A model generated the notes under the pieces. That model had not been told where the DNA came from. It saw only the letters and a list, made by a program, of their open reading frames with translations, and did not search any database. 64,000 nt of DNA from Pseudomonas syringae (GTDB taxonomy: Bacteria > Pseudomonadota > Gammaproteobacteria > Pseudomonadales > Pseudomonadaceae): NCBI RefSeq assembly GCF_001698815.1, contig NZ_LGSI01000037.1:121451-185450 (forward strand). Direction: 5' to 3'. Positions 8,824 to 19,065 of the stretch are shown here, one piece after another (positions within the stretch are counted from its first letter, which is position 1; each line of letters opens with the position of its first letter). The position numbers were made by a program, and so were the translations under genes.

Positions 8824-9900
8824 ATGCACGTTGAATTCAAGAAGCAGTGGATAAAGTACGCGTTGGGCTGCGTCATCATTGTCGGTTTGGGAATCTGGAT
8901 GTGGGTGGCGCTGCGGCCCAGCGGGTTGGGGGAGGGTTTCGCCAGTGGCAACGGGCGCATCGAGGCCACTGAAATCGATGTCGCCACCAAGCTGGCCGGG
9001 CGGATATTGACCATCGCAGTGGATGAAGGCGACTTCGTTCAGCCCGGACAGGTCATTGCCACCATGGATGTGCAGGTGCTGGATGCGCAACTTAAACAGG
9101 CTCAGGCTCAGGTTCGGCAGGCCGACAACGCGGTGCTGACCGCTGAGGCGGTGGTTGAACAGCGCGAAAACGAAAAGAATGCCGCCGAAGCTGAGGTCAA
9201 CCAGCGTATCGCCGAGTTGACTGCTGCGCAGAAGCGCTATGGCCGCACCGATCAGTTGATCAAGTACAACGCCGTGGCCCGCCAGCAACTGGACGATGAC
9301 CTGGCGGTACAGCAGAGCAAGCAGGCGGCAGTCGCATCGGCTCGGGCACAGGTCTGGTCGGCGAAGGCAGCAATCATTGCCGCAAAATCGCAGGTGATCG
9401 AGGCGCAGTCGTCGGTTGAAGCACTTCAGGCCGGCGTTGATCGCTTGCAGGCCGACATCACCGACAGCCAACTCAAGACCGATCGCGTGGCCCGTGTGCA
9501 GTATCGGGTTGCCCAGCCTGGCGAGGTGTTGGCGGCCGGCGGCAAAGTCCTGAATCTGGTGGACCTGAATGATGTCTACCTGACGTTCTTCTTGCCCACG
9601 GGTCAGGCGGGACGTGTCGCTCTGGGTTCGGATGTGCGGGTGATTCTGGACGCTGCGCCACAGTATGTGATCCCGGCACAAGTCAGTTATGTCGCCAGCG
9701 TCGCGCAGTTCACGCCCAAGACCGTGGAAACCACCAGTGAGCGGGAAAAACTGATGTTCCGGGTCAAGGCGCGGATCGATCGCAAACTTCTGGAGAAACA
9801 CCTCAACCAGGTCAAGACCGGTTTGCCTGGTGTGGCCTGGCTCAAACTTGATGCCAATGCGCAATGGCCGGCCGATCTTCAGATCAACGTGCCGCAATGA
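8824..9900 (+). CDS. HlyD-type membrane fusion protein (YhiI-like)
   Basis: 358 residues from ATG 8824, with an AAGGA site 7 bases upstream; a frame-extending ATG at 8770 is less likely. One N-terminal transmembrane helix (about 12-32), a biotinyl-lipoyl-like half (about 45-75), a long coiled coil rich in Ala/Gln/Glu (about 80-230) and a beta-barrel domain. It should bridge the ABC exporter encoded next to an outer-membrane channel. The stop overlaps the next start as ATGA (9897-9900). Order HlyD, two-ATPase ABC protein and permease copies the yhiI-rbbA-yhhJ operon of enterobacteria. Confidence 0.9.
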   Translation: MHVEFKKQWIKYALGCVIIVGLGIWMWVALRPSGLGEGFASGNGRIEATEIDVATKLAGRILTIAVDEGDFVQPGQVIATMDVQVLDAQLKQAQAQVRQADNAVLTAEAVVEQRENEKNAAEAEVNQRIAELTAAQKRYGRTDQLIKYNAVARQQLDDDLAVQQSKQAAVASARAQVWSAKAAIIAAKSQVIEAQSSVEALQAGVDRLQADITDSQLKTDRVARVQYRVAQPGEVLAAGGKVLNLVDLNDVYLTFFLPTGQAGRVALGSDVRVILDAAPQYVIPAQVSYVASVAQFTPKTVETTSEREKLMFRVKARIDRKLLEKHLNQVKTGLPGVAWLKLDANAQWPADLQINVPQ

Positions 9901-12632
9901 CGGCGCCTGGGCTTAACGTCGTGGAGCTTTCCGGAATCGGTTTGCGCTATGGCAAGCAGGCCGCTCTGGATAACGTGGCGCTGCAGATTCCCGCTGATTG
10001 CATGGTGGGGGTAATCGGCCCTGACGGGGTGGGAAAATCGAGCCTGCTGGCGCTGATTTCCGGCGCGCGCAAACTGCAGCAGGGCAGCTTGCAGGTGCTG
10101 GGCGGCGATATGTCCAGCGCGGCGCATCGGCGCCAGGTTTGCCCGCGCATCGCCTATATGCCGCAGGGTTTGGGCAAAAATCTGTACCCGACCCTGACCG
10201 TGTTCGAGAACCTGGATTTTTTCGGGCGGTTGTTCGGCCAGGACGAAGCGGAACGCAACCGCCGTATTGACGATCTGGTGCGCAGTACGGGCCTGGACGG
10301 GTTTACCGATCGCCCGGCGGGCAAGCTGTCCGGAGGCATGAAGCAGAAGCTCGGCCTGTGTTGTGCGCTGATTCACGACCCGGACTTGCTCATACTCGAT
10401 GAGCCCACCACCGGCGTCGATCCCTTGGCGCGCAATCAGTTCTGGGAGCTGATCGCACGGATTCGCAACAACCGGCCGGGCATGAGTGTGCTGGTTTCCA
10501 CGGCGTACATGGACGAAGCCCAGCGCTTTGACTGGTTGATCGTAATGGACGCGGGCAAGGTCTTGGACACCGGAGCGCCCGCTGAACTGTTGCAACGTAC
10601 GCACAGCGAGAATCTGGAGCAGGCGTTCGTTGCCTTGCTCCCGGAAGAGAAACGTCGCGGCCACCAAACACTGGTGATCCCTCCACGCAAAACCGAAGAC
10701 GCCGCAGCAGTGGCCATTGAAGCCCATGGCCTGACCTGTCGTTTCGGGGATTTCGTCGCCGTCGATCACGTGGATTTCCGCATTGAGCGCGGCGAGATTT
10801 TCGGTTTTCTCGGCTCCAATGGCTGTGGCAAATCCACGACCATGAAAATGCTCACCGGTTTGCAGCCTGCCAGTGAGGGCAAGGCGCTGCTGTTCGGTCA
10901 GGAAGTAAACCCCAAGGACATCGAGACCCGCCGCCGGGTGGGCTACATGTCCCAAGGATTTTCTCTGTACGGCGAATTGACTGTCTTACAGAATCTGGTG
11001 CTGCACGCCCGGTTGTTCCATCTGCCCAAAGAGCAACAGGGGCCGCGCATCAAGGAAATGCTTGAGCGTTTTGACCTGACGTCAGTCACCGACAGCCTGC
11101 CCAATGATTTGCCATTGGGCGTGCGGCAGCGGTTGTCGCTGGCAGTCGCGGTGATTCACAAACCGGAGGTGTTGATCCTCGATGAGCCCACTTCCGGCGT
11201 GGACCCGGTCGCTCGGGACAACTTCTGGGAATTGCTGATTCAGTTGTCCCGGGAGGAGGGCGTGACGATCTTCATCTCCACGCATTTCATGAACGAAGCG
11301 CTGCGTTGCGACCGGATATCGATGATGCACGCCGGCCGCGTCCTGGACAGCGGCACCCCTCAAGCCTTGATGAGCAAACGCGGCCTGCCGACGCTGGAAG
11401 CGACATTCATTGCCTACCTGGAAGATGTCGCCGATACACGGGCGGCCCCCGGTATGCCGGACACTTCGGCGCAGTCAGGCGTCACCGCGAAAACCCTGCC
11501 GCGTTCGGGGTTCAGCTGGCAGCGCCTGTTCAGCTACAGCCGCCGCGAAGCCATGGAACTGCGCCGCGATCCGTTTCGCGCGACGCTCGCACTGCTCGGT
11601 ACCGGTCTGTTGATGCTGATCATGGGCTACGGCATCAACCTGGACGTCGAGAACCTGCGCTATGCCGTACTCGATCGAGACCAGACTGGCGCGAGTCAGG
11701 AGTACATGCTCAATCTCTCGGGCTCGCGCTACTTCATAGAGAAACAGGCGCTGCATGACTACGATGAGCTGGATCAACGCTTGCGTAGCGCAGATATCAG
11801 CCTGGCGGTGGAGATCCCTCCCGGTTTCGGTCGTGACTTGAAACGCGGCAGCCATCCGCAGGTGGGTTTCTGGGTGGACGGCGCCATGCCGACCCGAGCG
11901 GAAACCATCAAAGGCTACGTGGCTGGCATTCATGCGAGCTATTTGCAGCAACGATTACTGGAAACCACCGGCACGGCGCAAAGCAGCCCCGTTGATATCG
12001 CCTTGCGCTATCGCTACAACCCGGATGTGCAAAGCCTGCCGGCGATGGTGCCAGCGGTAATTCCGCTGTTGCTGATGCTGATTCCGGCCATGCTCACTGC
12101 GCTGGGCGTGGTACGGGAAAAGGAACTGGGCTCGATCACCAACCTGTACGTCACACCGGTAACGCGCCTGGAGTTCCTGCTGGGCAAGCAACTGACCTAC
12201 ATCGCGTTGGGAATGATCAATTTCTTCATCCTGTTGGTGCTGGCGCTGCTGGTCTTTGACATTGCCGTGAAGGGCAGCCTTGCCACCCTGATCATCGGCG
12301 CCTTGCTGTACATCATCTGCGCCACTGGCATGGGCCTGCTCATGTCGTCGATTCTCTCCAGTCAGATCGCGGCGATTTTCGGCACGGCGATCATTACCTT
12401 GTTGCCTGCGACCCAGTTTTCCGGGCTGCTTGACCCGGTTTCGTCCCTGGAGGGCATCGGTGCGCTGGTGGGCAACATCTATCCGACCAGCCACTTCCTG
12501 ACCATCAGCCGCGGAGTGTTTTCCAAGGGGTTGGGGCTGGCGGACCTGTATGCCTATTTCATTCCTTTGCTGATCGCCATTCCGGTTCTGACGTTGCTCA
12601 GCGCCGCCGGCCTCAAGAAGCAGGAGGTCTGA
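9897..12632 (+). CDS. rbbA: RbbA-like ABC protein: two ATPase domains fused to an ABC-2 permease
   Basis: 911 residues from ATG 9897, the length I recall for E. coli RbbA. ABC domain 1 (about 10-235): Walker [10 protein letters not shown], signature LSGGMKQ, Walker [14 protein letters not shown] domain 2 (about 275-500): Walker [10 protein letters not shown], Walker [11 protein letters not shown], but a degenerate signature LPLGVRQR in place of LSGGQ. The C-terminal half (about 550-911) is an ABC-2 type permease with a helix, a large extracytoplasmic domain and about five terminal helices. E. coli RbbA was described as ribosome-associated, yet the HlyD and permease partners point to export. 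Substrate unknown. Confidence 0.9.
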   Translation: MTAPGLNVVELSGIGLRYGKQAALDNVALQIPADCMVGVIGPDGVGKSSLLALISGARKLQQGSLQVLGGDMSSAAHRRQVCPRIAYMPQGLGKNLYPTLTVFENLDFFGRLFGQDEAERNRRIDDLVRSTGLDGFTDRPAGKLSGGMKQKLGLCCALIHDPDLLILDEPTTGVDPLARNQFWELIARIRNNRPGMSVLVSTAYMDEAQRFDWLIVMDAGKVLDTGAPAELLQRTHSENLEQAFVALLPEEKRRGHQTLVIPPRKTEDAAAVAIEAHGLTCRFGDFVAVDHVDFRIERGEIFGFLGSNGCGKSTTMKMLTGLQPASEGKALLFGQEVNPKDIETRRRVGYMSQGFSLYGELTVLQNLVLHARLFHLPKEQQGPRIKEMLERFDLTSVTDSLPNDLPLGVRQRLSLAVAVIHKPEVLILDEPTSGVDPVARDNFWELLIQLSREEGVTIFISTHFMNEALRCDRISMMHAGRVLDSGTPQALMSKRGLPTLEATFIAYLEDVADTRAAPGMPDTSAQSGVTAKTLPRSGFSWQRLFSYSRREAMELRRDPFRATLALLGTGLLMLIMGYGINLDVENLRYAVLDRDQTGASQEYMLNLSGSRYFIEKQALHDYDELDQRLRSADISLAVEIPPGFGRDLKRGSHPQVGFWVDGAMPTRAETIKGYVAGIHASYLQQRLLETTGTAQSSPVDIALRYRYNPDVQSLPAMVPAVIPLLLMLIPAMLTALGVVREKELGSITNLYVTPVTRLEFLLGKQLTYIALGMINFFILLVLALLVFDIAVKGSLATLIIGALLYIICATGMGLLMSSILSSQIAAIFGTAIITLLPATQFSGLLDPVSSLEGIGALVGNIYPTSHFLTISRGVFSKGLGLADLYAYFIPLLIAIPVLTLLSAAGLKKQEV

Positions 12633-12633
12633 A

Positions 12634-13749
12634 ATGTCCAACCTCTCCAACATCCTGCAACTGGGCATCAAGGAACTGCGCAGTCTGTATCACGATCCAG
12701 CGTTGCTGCTGTTGATCGTTTTTTCGTTCACCCTGGGTATCTATGCTGCGGCCACCAAGGTTCCCGAGTCGCCCCATCGCGCCACCATGGGCGTGATCGA
12801 CGAGGATCAGTCCCAAGCCTCGAACCGGATTATCAATGCGTTTCAGATGCCGTACTTTCTCAAGCCGGTGCCGATCGATTTCGCCCAGATTGATCGGGGC
12901 ATGGACGCCGGGATCTACACGTTCACCCTGAATATTCCAGCGCGCTTTCAGCAAGACTTGCTCGCCGGCCGCCAGCCAACCCTTCAGGTCAACGTTGATG
13001 CGACCCAGATCAGCCAGGCGTTCACTGGAGCCGGTCACATACAGCAAATCATCGGCACAGAAGTCGCTGAATTTCTCAAACACTATCGCAGCGCCACGGT
13101 GGAGGAGGTCACGGCCGTGGTGCACATGGAATTCAACCCGAACCTGGTTTCCACCTGGTTCGGCGCCATTAACGAGGTGATCAACCAGATCACCATGCTG
13201 TCGATCATTCTCACCGGCGCTGCGCTGATTCGTGAGCGTGAGCACGGGACCATTGAACACTTGCTGGTGATGCCCATTACACCGCTGGAGATCATGATCG
13301 CCAAGGTCTGGTCCATGGCGCTGGTGGTGCTGGCGGCAGCGGCGCTGTCGATGTTTTTTGTCGTCGAAAAATGGCTGCAGGTGCCACTGCATGGTTCTTT
13401 CTTGCTGTTTCTGGGTGGCGCGGCCCTGCACTTGTTCGCGACCACCTCCATCGGGATTTTCTACGGCACGCTGGCGCGTTCCATGCCGCAGTTGGGGCTG
13501 CTGATCATCCTGACGTTGATCCCGCTGCAGATTCTCTCTGGCGGCGTGACGCCCAGGGAAAGCATGCCCGTGGCGGTGCAGAACATCATGCTGGTGGCGC
13601 CGACCACGCATTTCGTCGAGCTGAGCCAGGCAATCCTGTTTCGTGGGGCTTCGCTGTCGATCATCTGGCCGCAACTGCTCGCGCTGCTGGTGATTGGCAG
13701 TGTGTTCTTTTTCGTCGCCCTGTCACGTTTGCGTAAATCACTGAATTAG
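12634..13749 (+). CDS. ABC-2 type permease (YhhJ-like)
   Basis: 371 residues, starting one base after the rbbA stop. One N-terminal transmembrane segment (about 24-45), a large external domain (to about 175) and five C-terminal hydrophobic helices (about 180-368) with the REREHGTIEHLLVMPI motif typical of ABC-2 permeases such as YhhJ/YhiH partners. It likely pairs with the permease half of the RbbA-like protein to form the membrane channel that works with the HlyD-type adaptor. Confidence 0.92.
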   Translation: MSNLSNILQLGIKELRSLYHDPALLLLIVFSFTLGIYAAATKVPESPHRATMGVIDEDQSQASNRIINAFQMPYFLKPVPIDFAQIDRGMDAGIYTFTLNIPARFQQDLLAGRQPTLQVNVDATQISQAFTGAGHIQQIIGTEVAEFLKHYRSATVEEVTAVVHMEFNPNLVSTWFGAINEVINQITMLSIILTGAALIREREHGTIEHLLVMPITPLEIMIAKVWSMALVVLAAAALSMFFVVEKWLQVPLHGSFLLFLGGAALHLFATTSIGIFYGTLARSMPQLGLLIILTLIPLQILSGGVTPRESMPVAVQNIMLVAPTTHFVELSQAILFRGASLSIIWPQLLALLVIGSVFFFVALSRLRKSLN

Positions 13750-13883
13750 CGGTCGGTTGGCGTTGCTGTCATCGGCTGTTCGTCGCCTGCTACCGGACCA
13801 ATCCGGCCCAATCGGGCTGAGCCGTCTACGCTGCACCTTTGCCCTGGCATTCGAAGCCTTTACAACGATCCTCTGGAGCCGTC

Positions 13884-16382
13884 ATGTATACCTTCAATCC
13901 ACTGCTCTCCAGCGCTGACCAAGCGCCCGCGTCAACCACCCTCAACGCTTCCCCCGACAGTACCGGCCCGCTGAGCGACGAGTTGCTCCAGCGAATGCAT
14001 CGCTACTGGAATGCCGCCAATTACCTGTGCGTCGGCCAGATCTACCTCAAGGCCAACGCCCTGTTGCGCGAGCCGTTGACGGCCCAGCACATCAAGCCTC
14101 GTCTGCTGGGGCATTGGGGCACGTCTGCCGGGCAGAACTTTATCTACGTGCACTTGAACCGGCTGATCAGCGAACGGCATGTCGAGGTGGTGTACATTTC
14201 CGGCCCCGGTCATGGCGGGCCGACCCTCAACGCGTGCGCGTGGCTGGAAGGTACCTACAGCGATGTGCATTCCGATATCACGCCGGACGCCAACGGCATG
14301 CTGCGTTTCTTCCGCAGCTTCTCCACGCCGGGCGGGATTCCCAGTCATTGCGGGCCGCATACGCCCAACTCTTTGCATGAAGGCGGCGAGCTGGGCTATT
14401 CGCTGGTCCACGCGTTTGGTGCGGCGTTCGATAACCCGGATCTGCTGGTGGCGTGCGTGATCGGCGACGGCGAGGCTGAGACCTGCCCGCTGGAAGGCAG
14501 CTGGAAAAGTATTCGCTTCCTCAACCCGCTGCGTGACGGCGCGGTGTTGCCGATCCTGCACCTAAATGGCTACAAGATTTCCGGCCCGACGGTTGAGGCG
14601 CGCACCGACGACAACGACTTGATCGCCTTGTATAGAGGACGTGGTTACGAGCCGATCATCGTTGCCGGAGACGATTTGCCGGGCATGCATCAACGTTTCG
14701 CTGCTGCACTGGACAGTTGCTATGGGGATATCCGTGACATCCAGCAACGTGCCCGACAGTACGGCGACGTGGCCCGCGCGCGCTGGCCGATGATCATCCT
14801 GCGTAGCCCCAAAGGCTGGACCGGCCCGAAAGTTGTCGATGATCTGCCGGTCGAGGGCACCTTTCGCGCGCATCAGGTGCCGCTGGCCAATGTGATTCAG
14901 AACCCTGCGCACCTGGTTCAGCTGGAAGCCTGGATGCGCAGTTATTCGCCGCAGACGCTGTTTGACGAGGCGGGCGCGCTGGTTGCGGACCTCAAGGCGC
15001 TGAATCCGCCGCTTGCGCTGCGCATGGGCGCGGTGCCCCACGTCAACGGTGGGCGGGTGCTGACCGCGCTGGACTTGCCGGATTTTGCCAACTACGGGCT
15101 GGAAGTGCCTGGCCCCGGCCAGGTGATTGCCGAAGCGCCGCGCAAGCTCGGGGAATACCTGCGCGACGTGATTCGCGCCAACCCGGACAATTTCCGCGTG
15201 TTCGGGCCTGATGAAACCAATTCCAATCGTCTCAACGCGGTCTTTGAAGCCACCAACCGGACCGCTGCCGGGCCGCTGTTGAGCATCGATGAGCACATCG
15301 CCGCTGACGGCCGGGTGATGGAAGTGCTCAGCGAGCATTTGTGCGAAGGCTGGCTGGAAGGCTATCTGCTGACCGGGCGCCACGGCATGTGGTCGACCTA
15401 TGAAGCGTTCGCCCAGGTGGTGGATTCCATGGTCACCCAGCACGCCAAATGGTTGCAGCAAAGCCGGGAGTTTCCATGGCGCCGGCCGCTGGCTTCGCTC
15501 AACGTGCTGCTCACCAGTCACGCCTGGCGCAACGACCACAACGGTTTCAGTCACCAGTCCACCGGTTTTGTCGATAACGTCCTGCAGCGCCGTTCGGATG
15601 TGGTGCGTATCTACTATCCGCCGGATTCCAACTGTCTGGTCAACGTGTTCGATCACTGCCTGCGCAGTCGCAGTTACGTGAACGTGGTGACGTGCGGCAA
15701 GCAGCCGGACTTTCAATGGCTGGATTTCCAGGCCGCGCTCAAGCATTGCTCCCAGGGCGCTTCGATCTGGAAGTTCGCCAGCAACGACGACGGCGAGCCG
15801 GATGTGGTGCTGGGCTGCGCCGGGGACGTGCCGACCACCGAAGCCGTCGCTGCTGCCTGGCTACTGCAAAAGCATGTGCCGGGCATTCGCGTGCGTCTGG
15901 TCAACGTGGTTGATCTGGGCACGCTGAGCAGTCCGCAACAGCGTCCGCATGGCATGGATCACGTCTCCTTCGAGGCGCTGTTCACCCGGGAAGCACCGGT
16001 GATGTTCGCCTTCCACGGCTCGACCTGGGTGATCCATTCCATGGTCCATGGCCGGGCCAACGAGGCGCGTTTTCACGTGCGCGGCTTCTCCGATCAAGGC
16101 ACCACTACCACGCCATTCGACATGGTGGTGCTCAACAGCATGAGCCGTTATCAACTGGCGCTGGATGCGCTGAGCCACGTACCGCGTCTGCGGCTGCAAA
16201 GCCAGGATGCGATCAGCTATCTCGAAGGCCAGCTGCGCGCGCATCACGCCTACATTCGCGAACATTTCGAGGACTTGCCGGAGATCCGCAACTGGCGCTG
16301 GACGGACGACTTCAGCGAGTCCGACAGCCCGCCGCCGTTGGCCAAAGGGCATACCCGGGGGCAAACCTTCACTGACGCTTGA
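13884..16382 (+). CDS. xfp: Xylulose-5-phosphate/fructose-6-phosphate phosphoketolase
   Basis: 832 residues from ATG 13884 with GGAG 8 bases upstream. Thiamine-diphosphate enzyme: HLNR and SGPGHGGP near the N-terminus, SFSTPGGIPSH, the TPP motif GDGEAET (followed by CPL instead of GPL) with NGYKISGPT, and the C-terminal SQQRPHGM segment. It splits xylulose-5-P or fructose-6-P with phosphate to acetyl-phosphate plus a triose or tetrose phosphate in the cytoplasm. Acetyl-phosphate is the substrate of acetate kinase encoded 4 kb downstream, so the pair makes ATP without respiration. The glucan phosphorylase gene follows after 15 bases. Confidence 0.97.
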   Translation: MYTFNPLLSSADQAPASTTLNASPDSTGPLSDELLQRMHRYWNAANYLCVGQIYLKANALLREPLTAQHIKPRLLGHWGTSAGQNFIYVHLNRLISERHVEVVYISGPGHGGPTLNACAWLEGTYSDVHSDITPDANGMLRFFRSFSTPGGIPSHCGPHTPNSLHEGGELGYSLVHAFGAAFDNPDLLVACVIGDGEAETCPLEGSWKSIRFLNPLRDGAVLPILHLNGYKISGPTVEARTDDNDLIALYRGRGYEPIIVAGDDLPGMHQRFAAALDSCYGDIRDIQQRARQYGDVARARWPMIILRSPKGWTGPKVVDDLPVEGTFRAHQVPLANVIQNPAHLVQLEAWMRSYSPQTLFDEAGALVADLKALNPPLALRMGAVPHVNGGRVLTALDLPDFANYGLEVPGPGQVIAEAPRKLGEYLRDVIRANPDNFRVFGPDETNSNRLNAVFEATNRTAAGPLLSIDEHIAADGRVMEVLSEHLCEGWLEGYLLTGRHGMWSTYEAFAQVVDSMVTQHAKWLQQSREFPWRRPLASLNVLLTSHAWRNDHNGFSHQSTGFVDNVLQRRSDVVRIYYPPDSNCLVNVFDHCLRSRSYVNVVTCGKQPDFQWLDFQAALKHCSQGASIWKFASNDDGEPDVVLGCAGDVPTTEAVAAAWLLQKHVPGIRVRLVNVVDLGTLSSPQQRPHGMDHVSFEALFTREAPVMFAFHGSTWVIHSMVHGRANEARFHVRGFSDQGTTTTPFDMVVLNSMSRYQLALDALSHVPRLRLQSQDAISYLEGQLRAHHAYIREHFEDLPEIRNWRWTDDFSESDSPPPLAKGHTRGQTFTDA

Positions 16383-16397
16383 TCCGGAGGATATTCA

Positions 16398-18911
16398 ATG
16401 CCGCACAGCACCTGGCACGATCCGAGCTTCGAAACGCTTCGCCAATTGGCTTTCGACCAGTCAATCCGCTGGTCAAGTCTGAACGATGACATCTGGCGCA
16501 GCCTGGACAACGCGTTATGGGAGCTGACCCATAATCCGTGCCTGGTGCTCAATTCAGTGTCCTCGCAGCGTATTGCCGTGCTGCTTGCGGAAAATCACTT
16601 CCATGGACGGGTCGCGCACATTGCGCGCTCGCATGCAGAGATATTGGCCCGGCCTTCCTGGTTCGACGATCACAAACAGGCCAGTCATCTGGGCTGCGTG
16701 GCGTACTTTTCCATGGAATACATGCTCAGCGAGGCGTTGCCGATTTATTCCGGCGGGCTGGGCAATGTTGCGGGGGATCAACTCAAGGCTGCGAGCGATC
16801 TGGGGGTGCCGGTGGTGGCGGTGGGCATGCTCTGGCAACACGGATATTTTCGTCAGGAAATCGGTCCGGATGGAGCGCAACAACCGCTGTATCCAGTCAA
16901 TGACACTCGGCAACTGCCGGTCGAACCGCTGTTACGTCCTGATGGCAGCCTGTTGCGCCTGGCATTCGAGTTGCCCGGTCTGACGGTATGGCTGCGGGGT
17001 TGGCGGGCGACAGTGGGCGGTAATCGATTGCTGCTGCTGGACAGCAACGACCCGGCCAACCCACCGCCAGTGCGCCTGATCACCAGCCAGCTGTATGGCG
17101 GCGATCTGGAGATGCGCCTGCGTCAGGAGATCGTTCTTGGCATTGGTGGCTGGCGCTTGCTGGAGGCTGCCGGCTACGTGCCGGATGTCCTGCATTTGAA
17201 CGATGGGCATGCCGCGTTCGCGGTACTGGAGCGAGTGCGCAGTTACATGCAGGCGCAACGCGTCAGTTTCAGCGTAGCCTTGACGGCCACCCGTGCCGGT
17301 AATCTGTTCACCACGCATACGCCGGTCAAGGCCGGTTTTGACTGCTTCCCCGCGCAACTCATCGACAAATATCTGGAGCGTTATATCCAGCAGGAGCTGG
17401 ACCAGCCTGTTTCGGCGATCCTTGCCCTAGGGCGTCAAAACGCCGACGACGCACAGGAACCGTTCAATATGGCCTACCTGGCTGCGCGTTGCTGCGGCGC
17501 GATCAATGGGGTCAGCAAACTTCATGGCGCCACCAGCCGGCATATCTTTCAGAACCTGTTTCCACGCTGGCCTACCCCTTCGGTGCCTATCGGCCATGTC
17601 ACCAACGGCGTGCATCATCCCACCTGGATTTCCCGTGAATCGGAAGAATACTGGCAAGCCCTGCATGGTGAAATGCTGCCTTGGCGGGGCTTCAGCGAGC
17701 CCCGTGTCGCTGAATTCTTCAAGCAGGTCGATGACGCACAACTCTGGGACTTTCGCGGCCGGGCGCGCAGCTGGCTGATCCAGTTCGTGCGTACGCATCT
17801 GGCCCGCAGTGCGGCGGTGCACGGTGCATCGCTGGCGGTGATCGAGTCCATCGGCAATCTGTTCGATCCCGACGTTCTGACCCTGGGTTTTGCCCGACGC
17901 TTCGCCAGCTACAAGCGCCCCAATCTGCTGCTGCAAGACCCGGATCGACTGCTGCGTATTCTCAATCATCCCAGCCGTCCGGTGCAGTTGCTGATTGCTG
18001 GCAAGGCGCATCCCGCCGATCAGCAGGGTCAGCAGTTGATCGCTGCCTGGCAGGCATTCATCGCCCGGCCGGACGTGCAGGGCCGGGTGGCGTTTCTTGA
18101 TGACTATGACATGCGTGTGGCGCGCAACCTGGTGCAGGGGGTCGACGTGTGGGTCAACACGCCGCGCCGTCCGTGGGAGGCCAGCGGCACCAGCGGCATG
18201 AAAATCCTGGCCAATGGCGGACTGAATCTTTCGCAACTGGATGGCTGGTGGGCCGAGGCTTGCACCGATGAAGTGGGCTGGGGCATCGGTGACGGTGCCG
18301 AGCACGATGAAACCCATGACATTGTCGATGCGACGCAGCTCTATGAAGTGCTGGAACAGCAGGTTATTCCGGCGTTTTATGAGCGCGACGGGCAGGGGTT
18401 GCCCAGGGAATGGATCAGGCGCATGCGGGCCAGCATGGGCAGCCTGGCAACGCACTATTCAGCCGATCGGGCCGTGCGCGAGTACACCGAGCGTTATTAC
18501 CTGCCGGCCGCGATTGCCTACCGGGCGCGTTCGGCCCTGGATAATCGGCTGGCCATTCAGCTCAATGATGGCTGTGAACACATGCACCGGCATTGGTCGG
18601 GGATTCGCTTCCTGGAACAACAGGTGTCGCGTCAGCCCGGACGTTACCGGGTGACCTTGCAAATGGATCTGGCGGGGCTCTCACCGGTTTTTCTGCGGGT
18701 GCAGCTGTACGCCGAAGGCATCAATGGCGCCCCGGCCAAGGCTTGGGATTTGCGCGTCGATACGGCTGGTAGGCGCGATGGTTTGTACACCTACAGTGTA
18801 GAAGTCCCCGATGATCGCCCGGAGCAGGCGTACACCGCACGAGTGATCGCAGATGCCTCGGCGGGGTTGAATGTGCCCCTGGAAATAGGGTTGATCGCCT
18901 GGCAGCGCTAA
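16398..18911 (+). CDS. glgP: Alpha-glucan phosphorylase (GlgP, GT35)
   Basis: 837 residues with GGAGG upstream. The N-terminal domain typical of the bacterial alpha-glucan phosphorylase subgroup (about 10-100) is followed by YFSMEYMLSEALPIYSGGLG, the HLNDGHAAF segment, and the PLP-binding EASGTSGMK with lysine at K602. It releases glucose-1-phosphate from storage glucan, feeding sugar phosphates to phosphoketolase. The order phosphoketolase-phosphorylase with a 15-base gap implies one transcript. A hairpin between this gene and the next (18991-19029) may end or trim the message. Confidence 0.95.
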   Translation: MPHSTWHDPSFETLRQLAFDQSIRWSSLNDDIWRSLDNALWELTHNPCLVLNSVSSQRIAVLLAENHFHGRVAHIARSHAEILARPSWFDDHKQASHLGCVAYFSMEYMLSEALPIYSGGLGNVAGDQLKAASDLGVPVVAVGMLWQHGYFRQEIGPDGAQQPLYPVNDTRQLPVEPLLRPDGSLLRLAFELPGLTVWLRGWRATVGGNRLLLLDSNDPANPPPVRLITSQLYGGDLEMRLRQEIVLGIGGWRLLEAAGYVPDVLHLNDGHAAFAVLERVRSYMQAQRVSFSVALTATRAGNLFTTHTPVKAGFDCFPAQLIDKYLERYIQQELDQPVSAILALGRQNADDAQEPFNMAYLAARCCGAINGVSKLHGATSRHIFQNLFPRWPTPSVPIGHVTNGVHHPTWISRESEEYWQALHGEMLPWRGFSEPRVAEFFKQVDDAQLWDFRGRARSWLIQFVRTHLARSAAVHGASLAVIESIGNLFDPDVLTLGFARRFASYKRPNLLLQDPDRLLRILNHPSRPVQLLIAGKAHPADQQGQQLIAAWQAFIARPDVQGRVAFLDDYDMRVARNLVQGVDVWVNTPRRPWEASGTSGMKILANGGLNLSQLDGWWAEACTDEVGWGIGDGAEHDETHDIVDATQLYEVLEQQVIPAFYERDGQGLPREWIRRMRASMGSLATHYSADRAVREYTERYYLPAAIAYRARSALDNRLAIQLNDGCEHMHRHWSGIRFLEQQVSRQPGRYRVTLQMDLAGLSPVFLRVQLYAEGINGAPAKAWDLRVDTAGRRDGLYTYSVEVPDDRPEQAYTARVIADASAGLNVPLEIGLIAWQR

Positions 18912-18990
18912 CAAATCGGCAAGGCTGGCGAATCCCTGGCAGTACCGGGTGTCTACTTCCTGCCGCCACCTGTGCAGTGGTCTTGCACAT

Positions 18991-19029
18991 CCACAGGGTT
19001 CCGACCGCAACGAGCGTTGCGCCCTGTGG
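18991..19029 (+). promoter_or_regulatory. Bipartite stem-loop in leader of the alpha/beta hydrolase gene
   Basis: Outer arms CCACAGGG and CCCTGTGG enclose an inner hairpin CGCAAC-GAGC-GTTGCG with a one-sided 7-base bulge. It sits 80 bases after glgP and 37 before the hydrolase ATG. No U-run follows, so it could be an RNA processing or stability element; function unknown. Confidence 0.35.
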
Positions 19030-19065
19030 CGTCGCGGTTCGAATTTATCTGCCAGGAGAATCTCT

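Noticed and set aside
7672..9897. Two long minus-strand frames opposite the alcohol dehydrogenase and HlyD genes
   Set aside because: Antisense to genes with intact catalytic and structural motifs; compositionally biased.
14562..15746. 394-codon minus frame opposite phosphoketolase
   Set aside because: Shadow frame; the plus strand is an unmistakable TPP enzyme.
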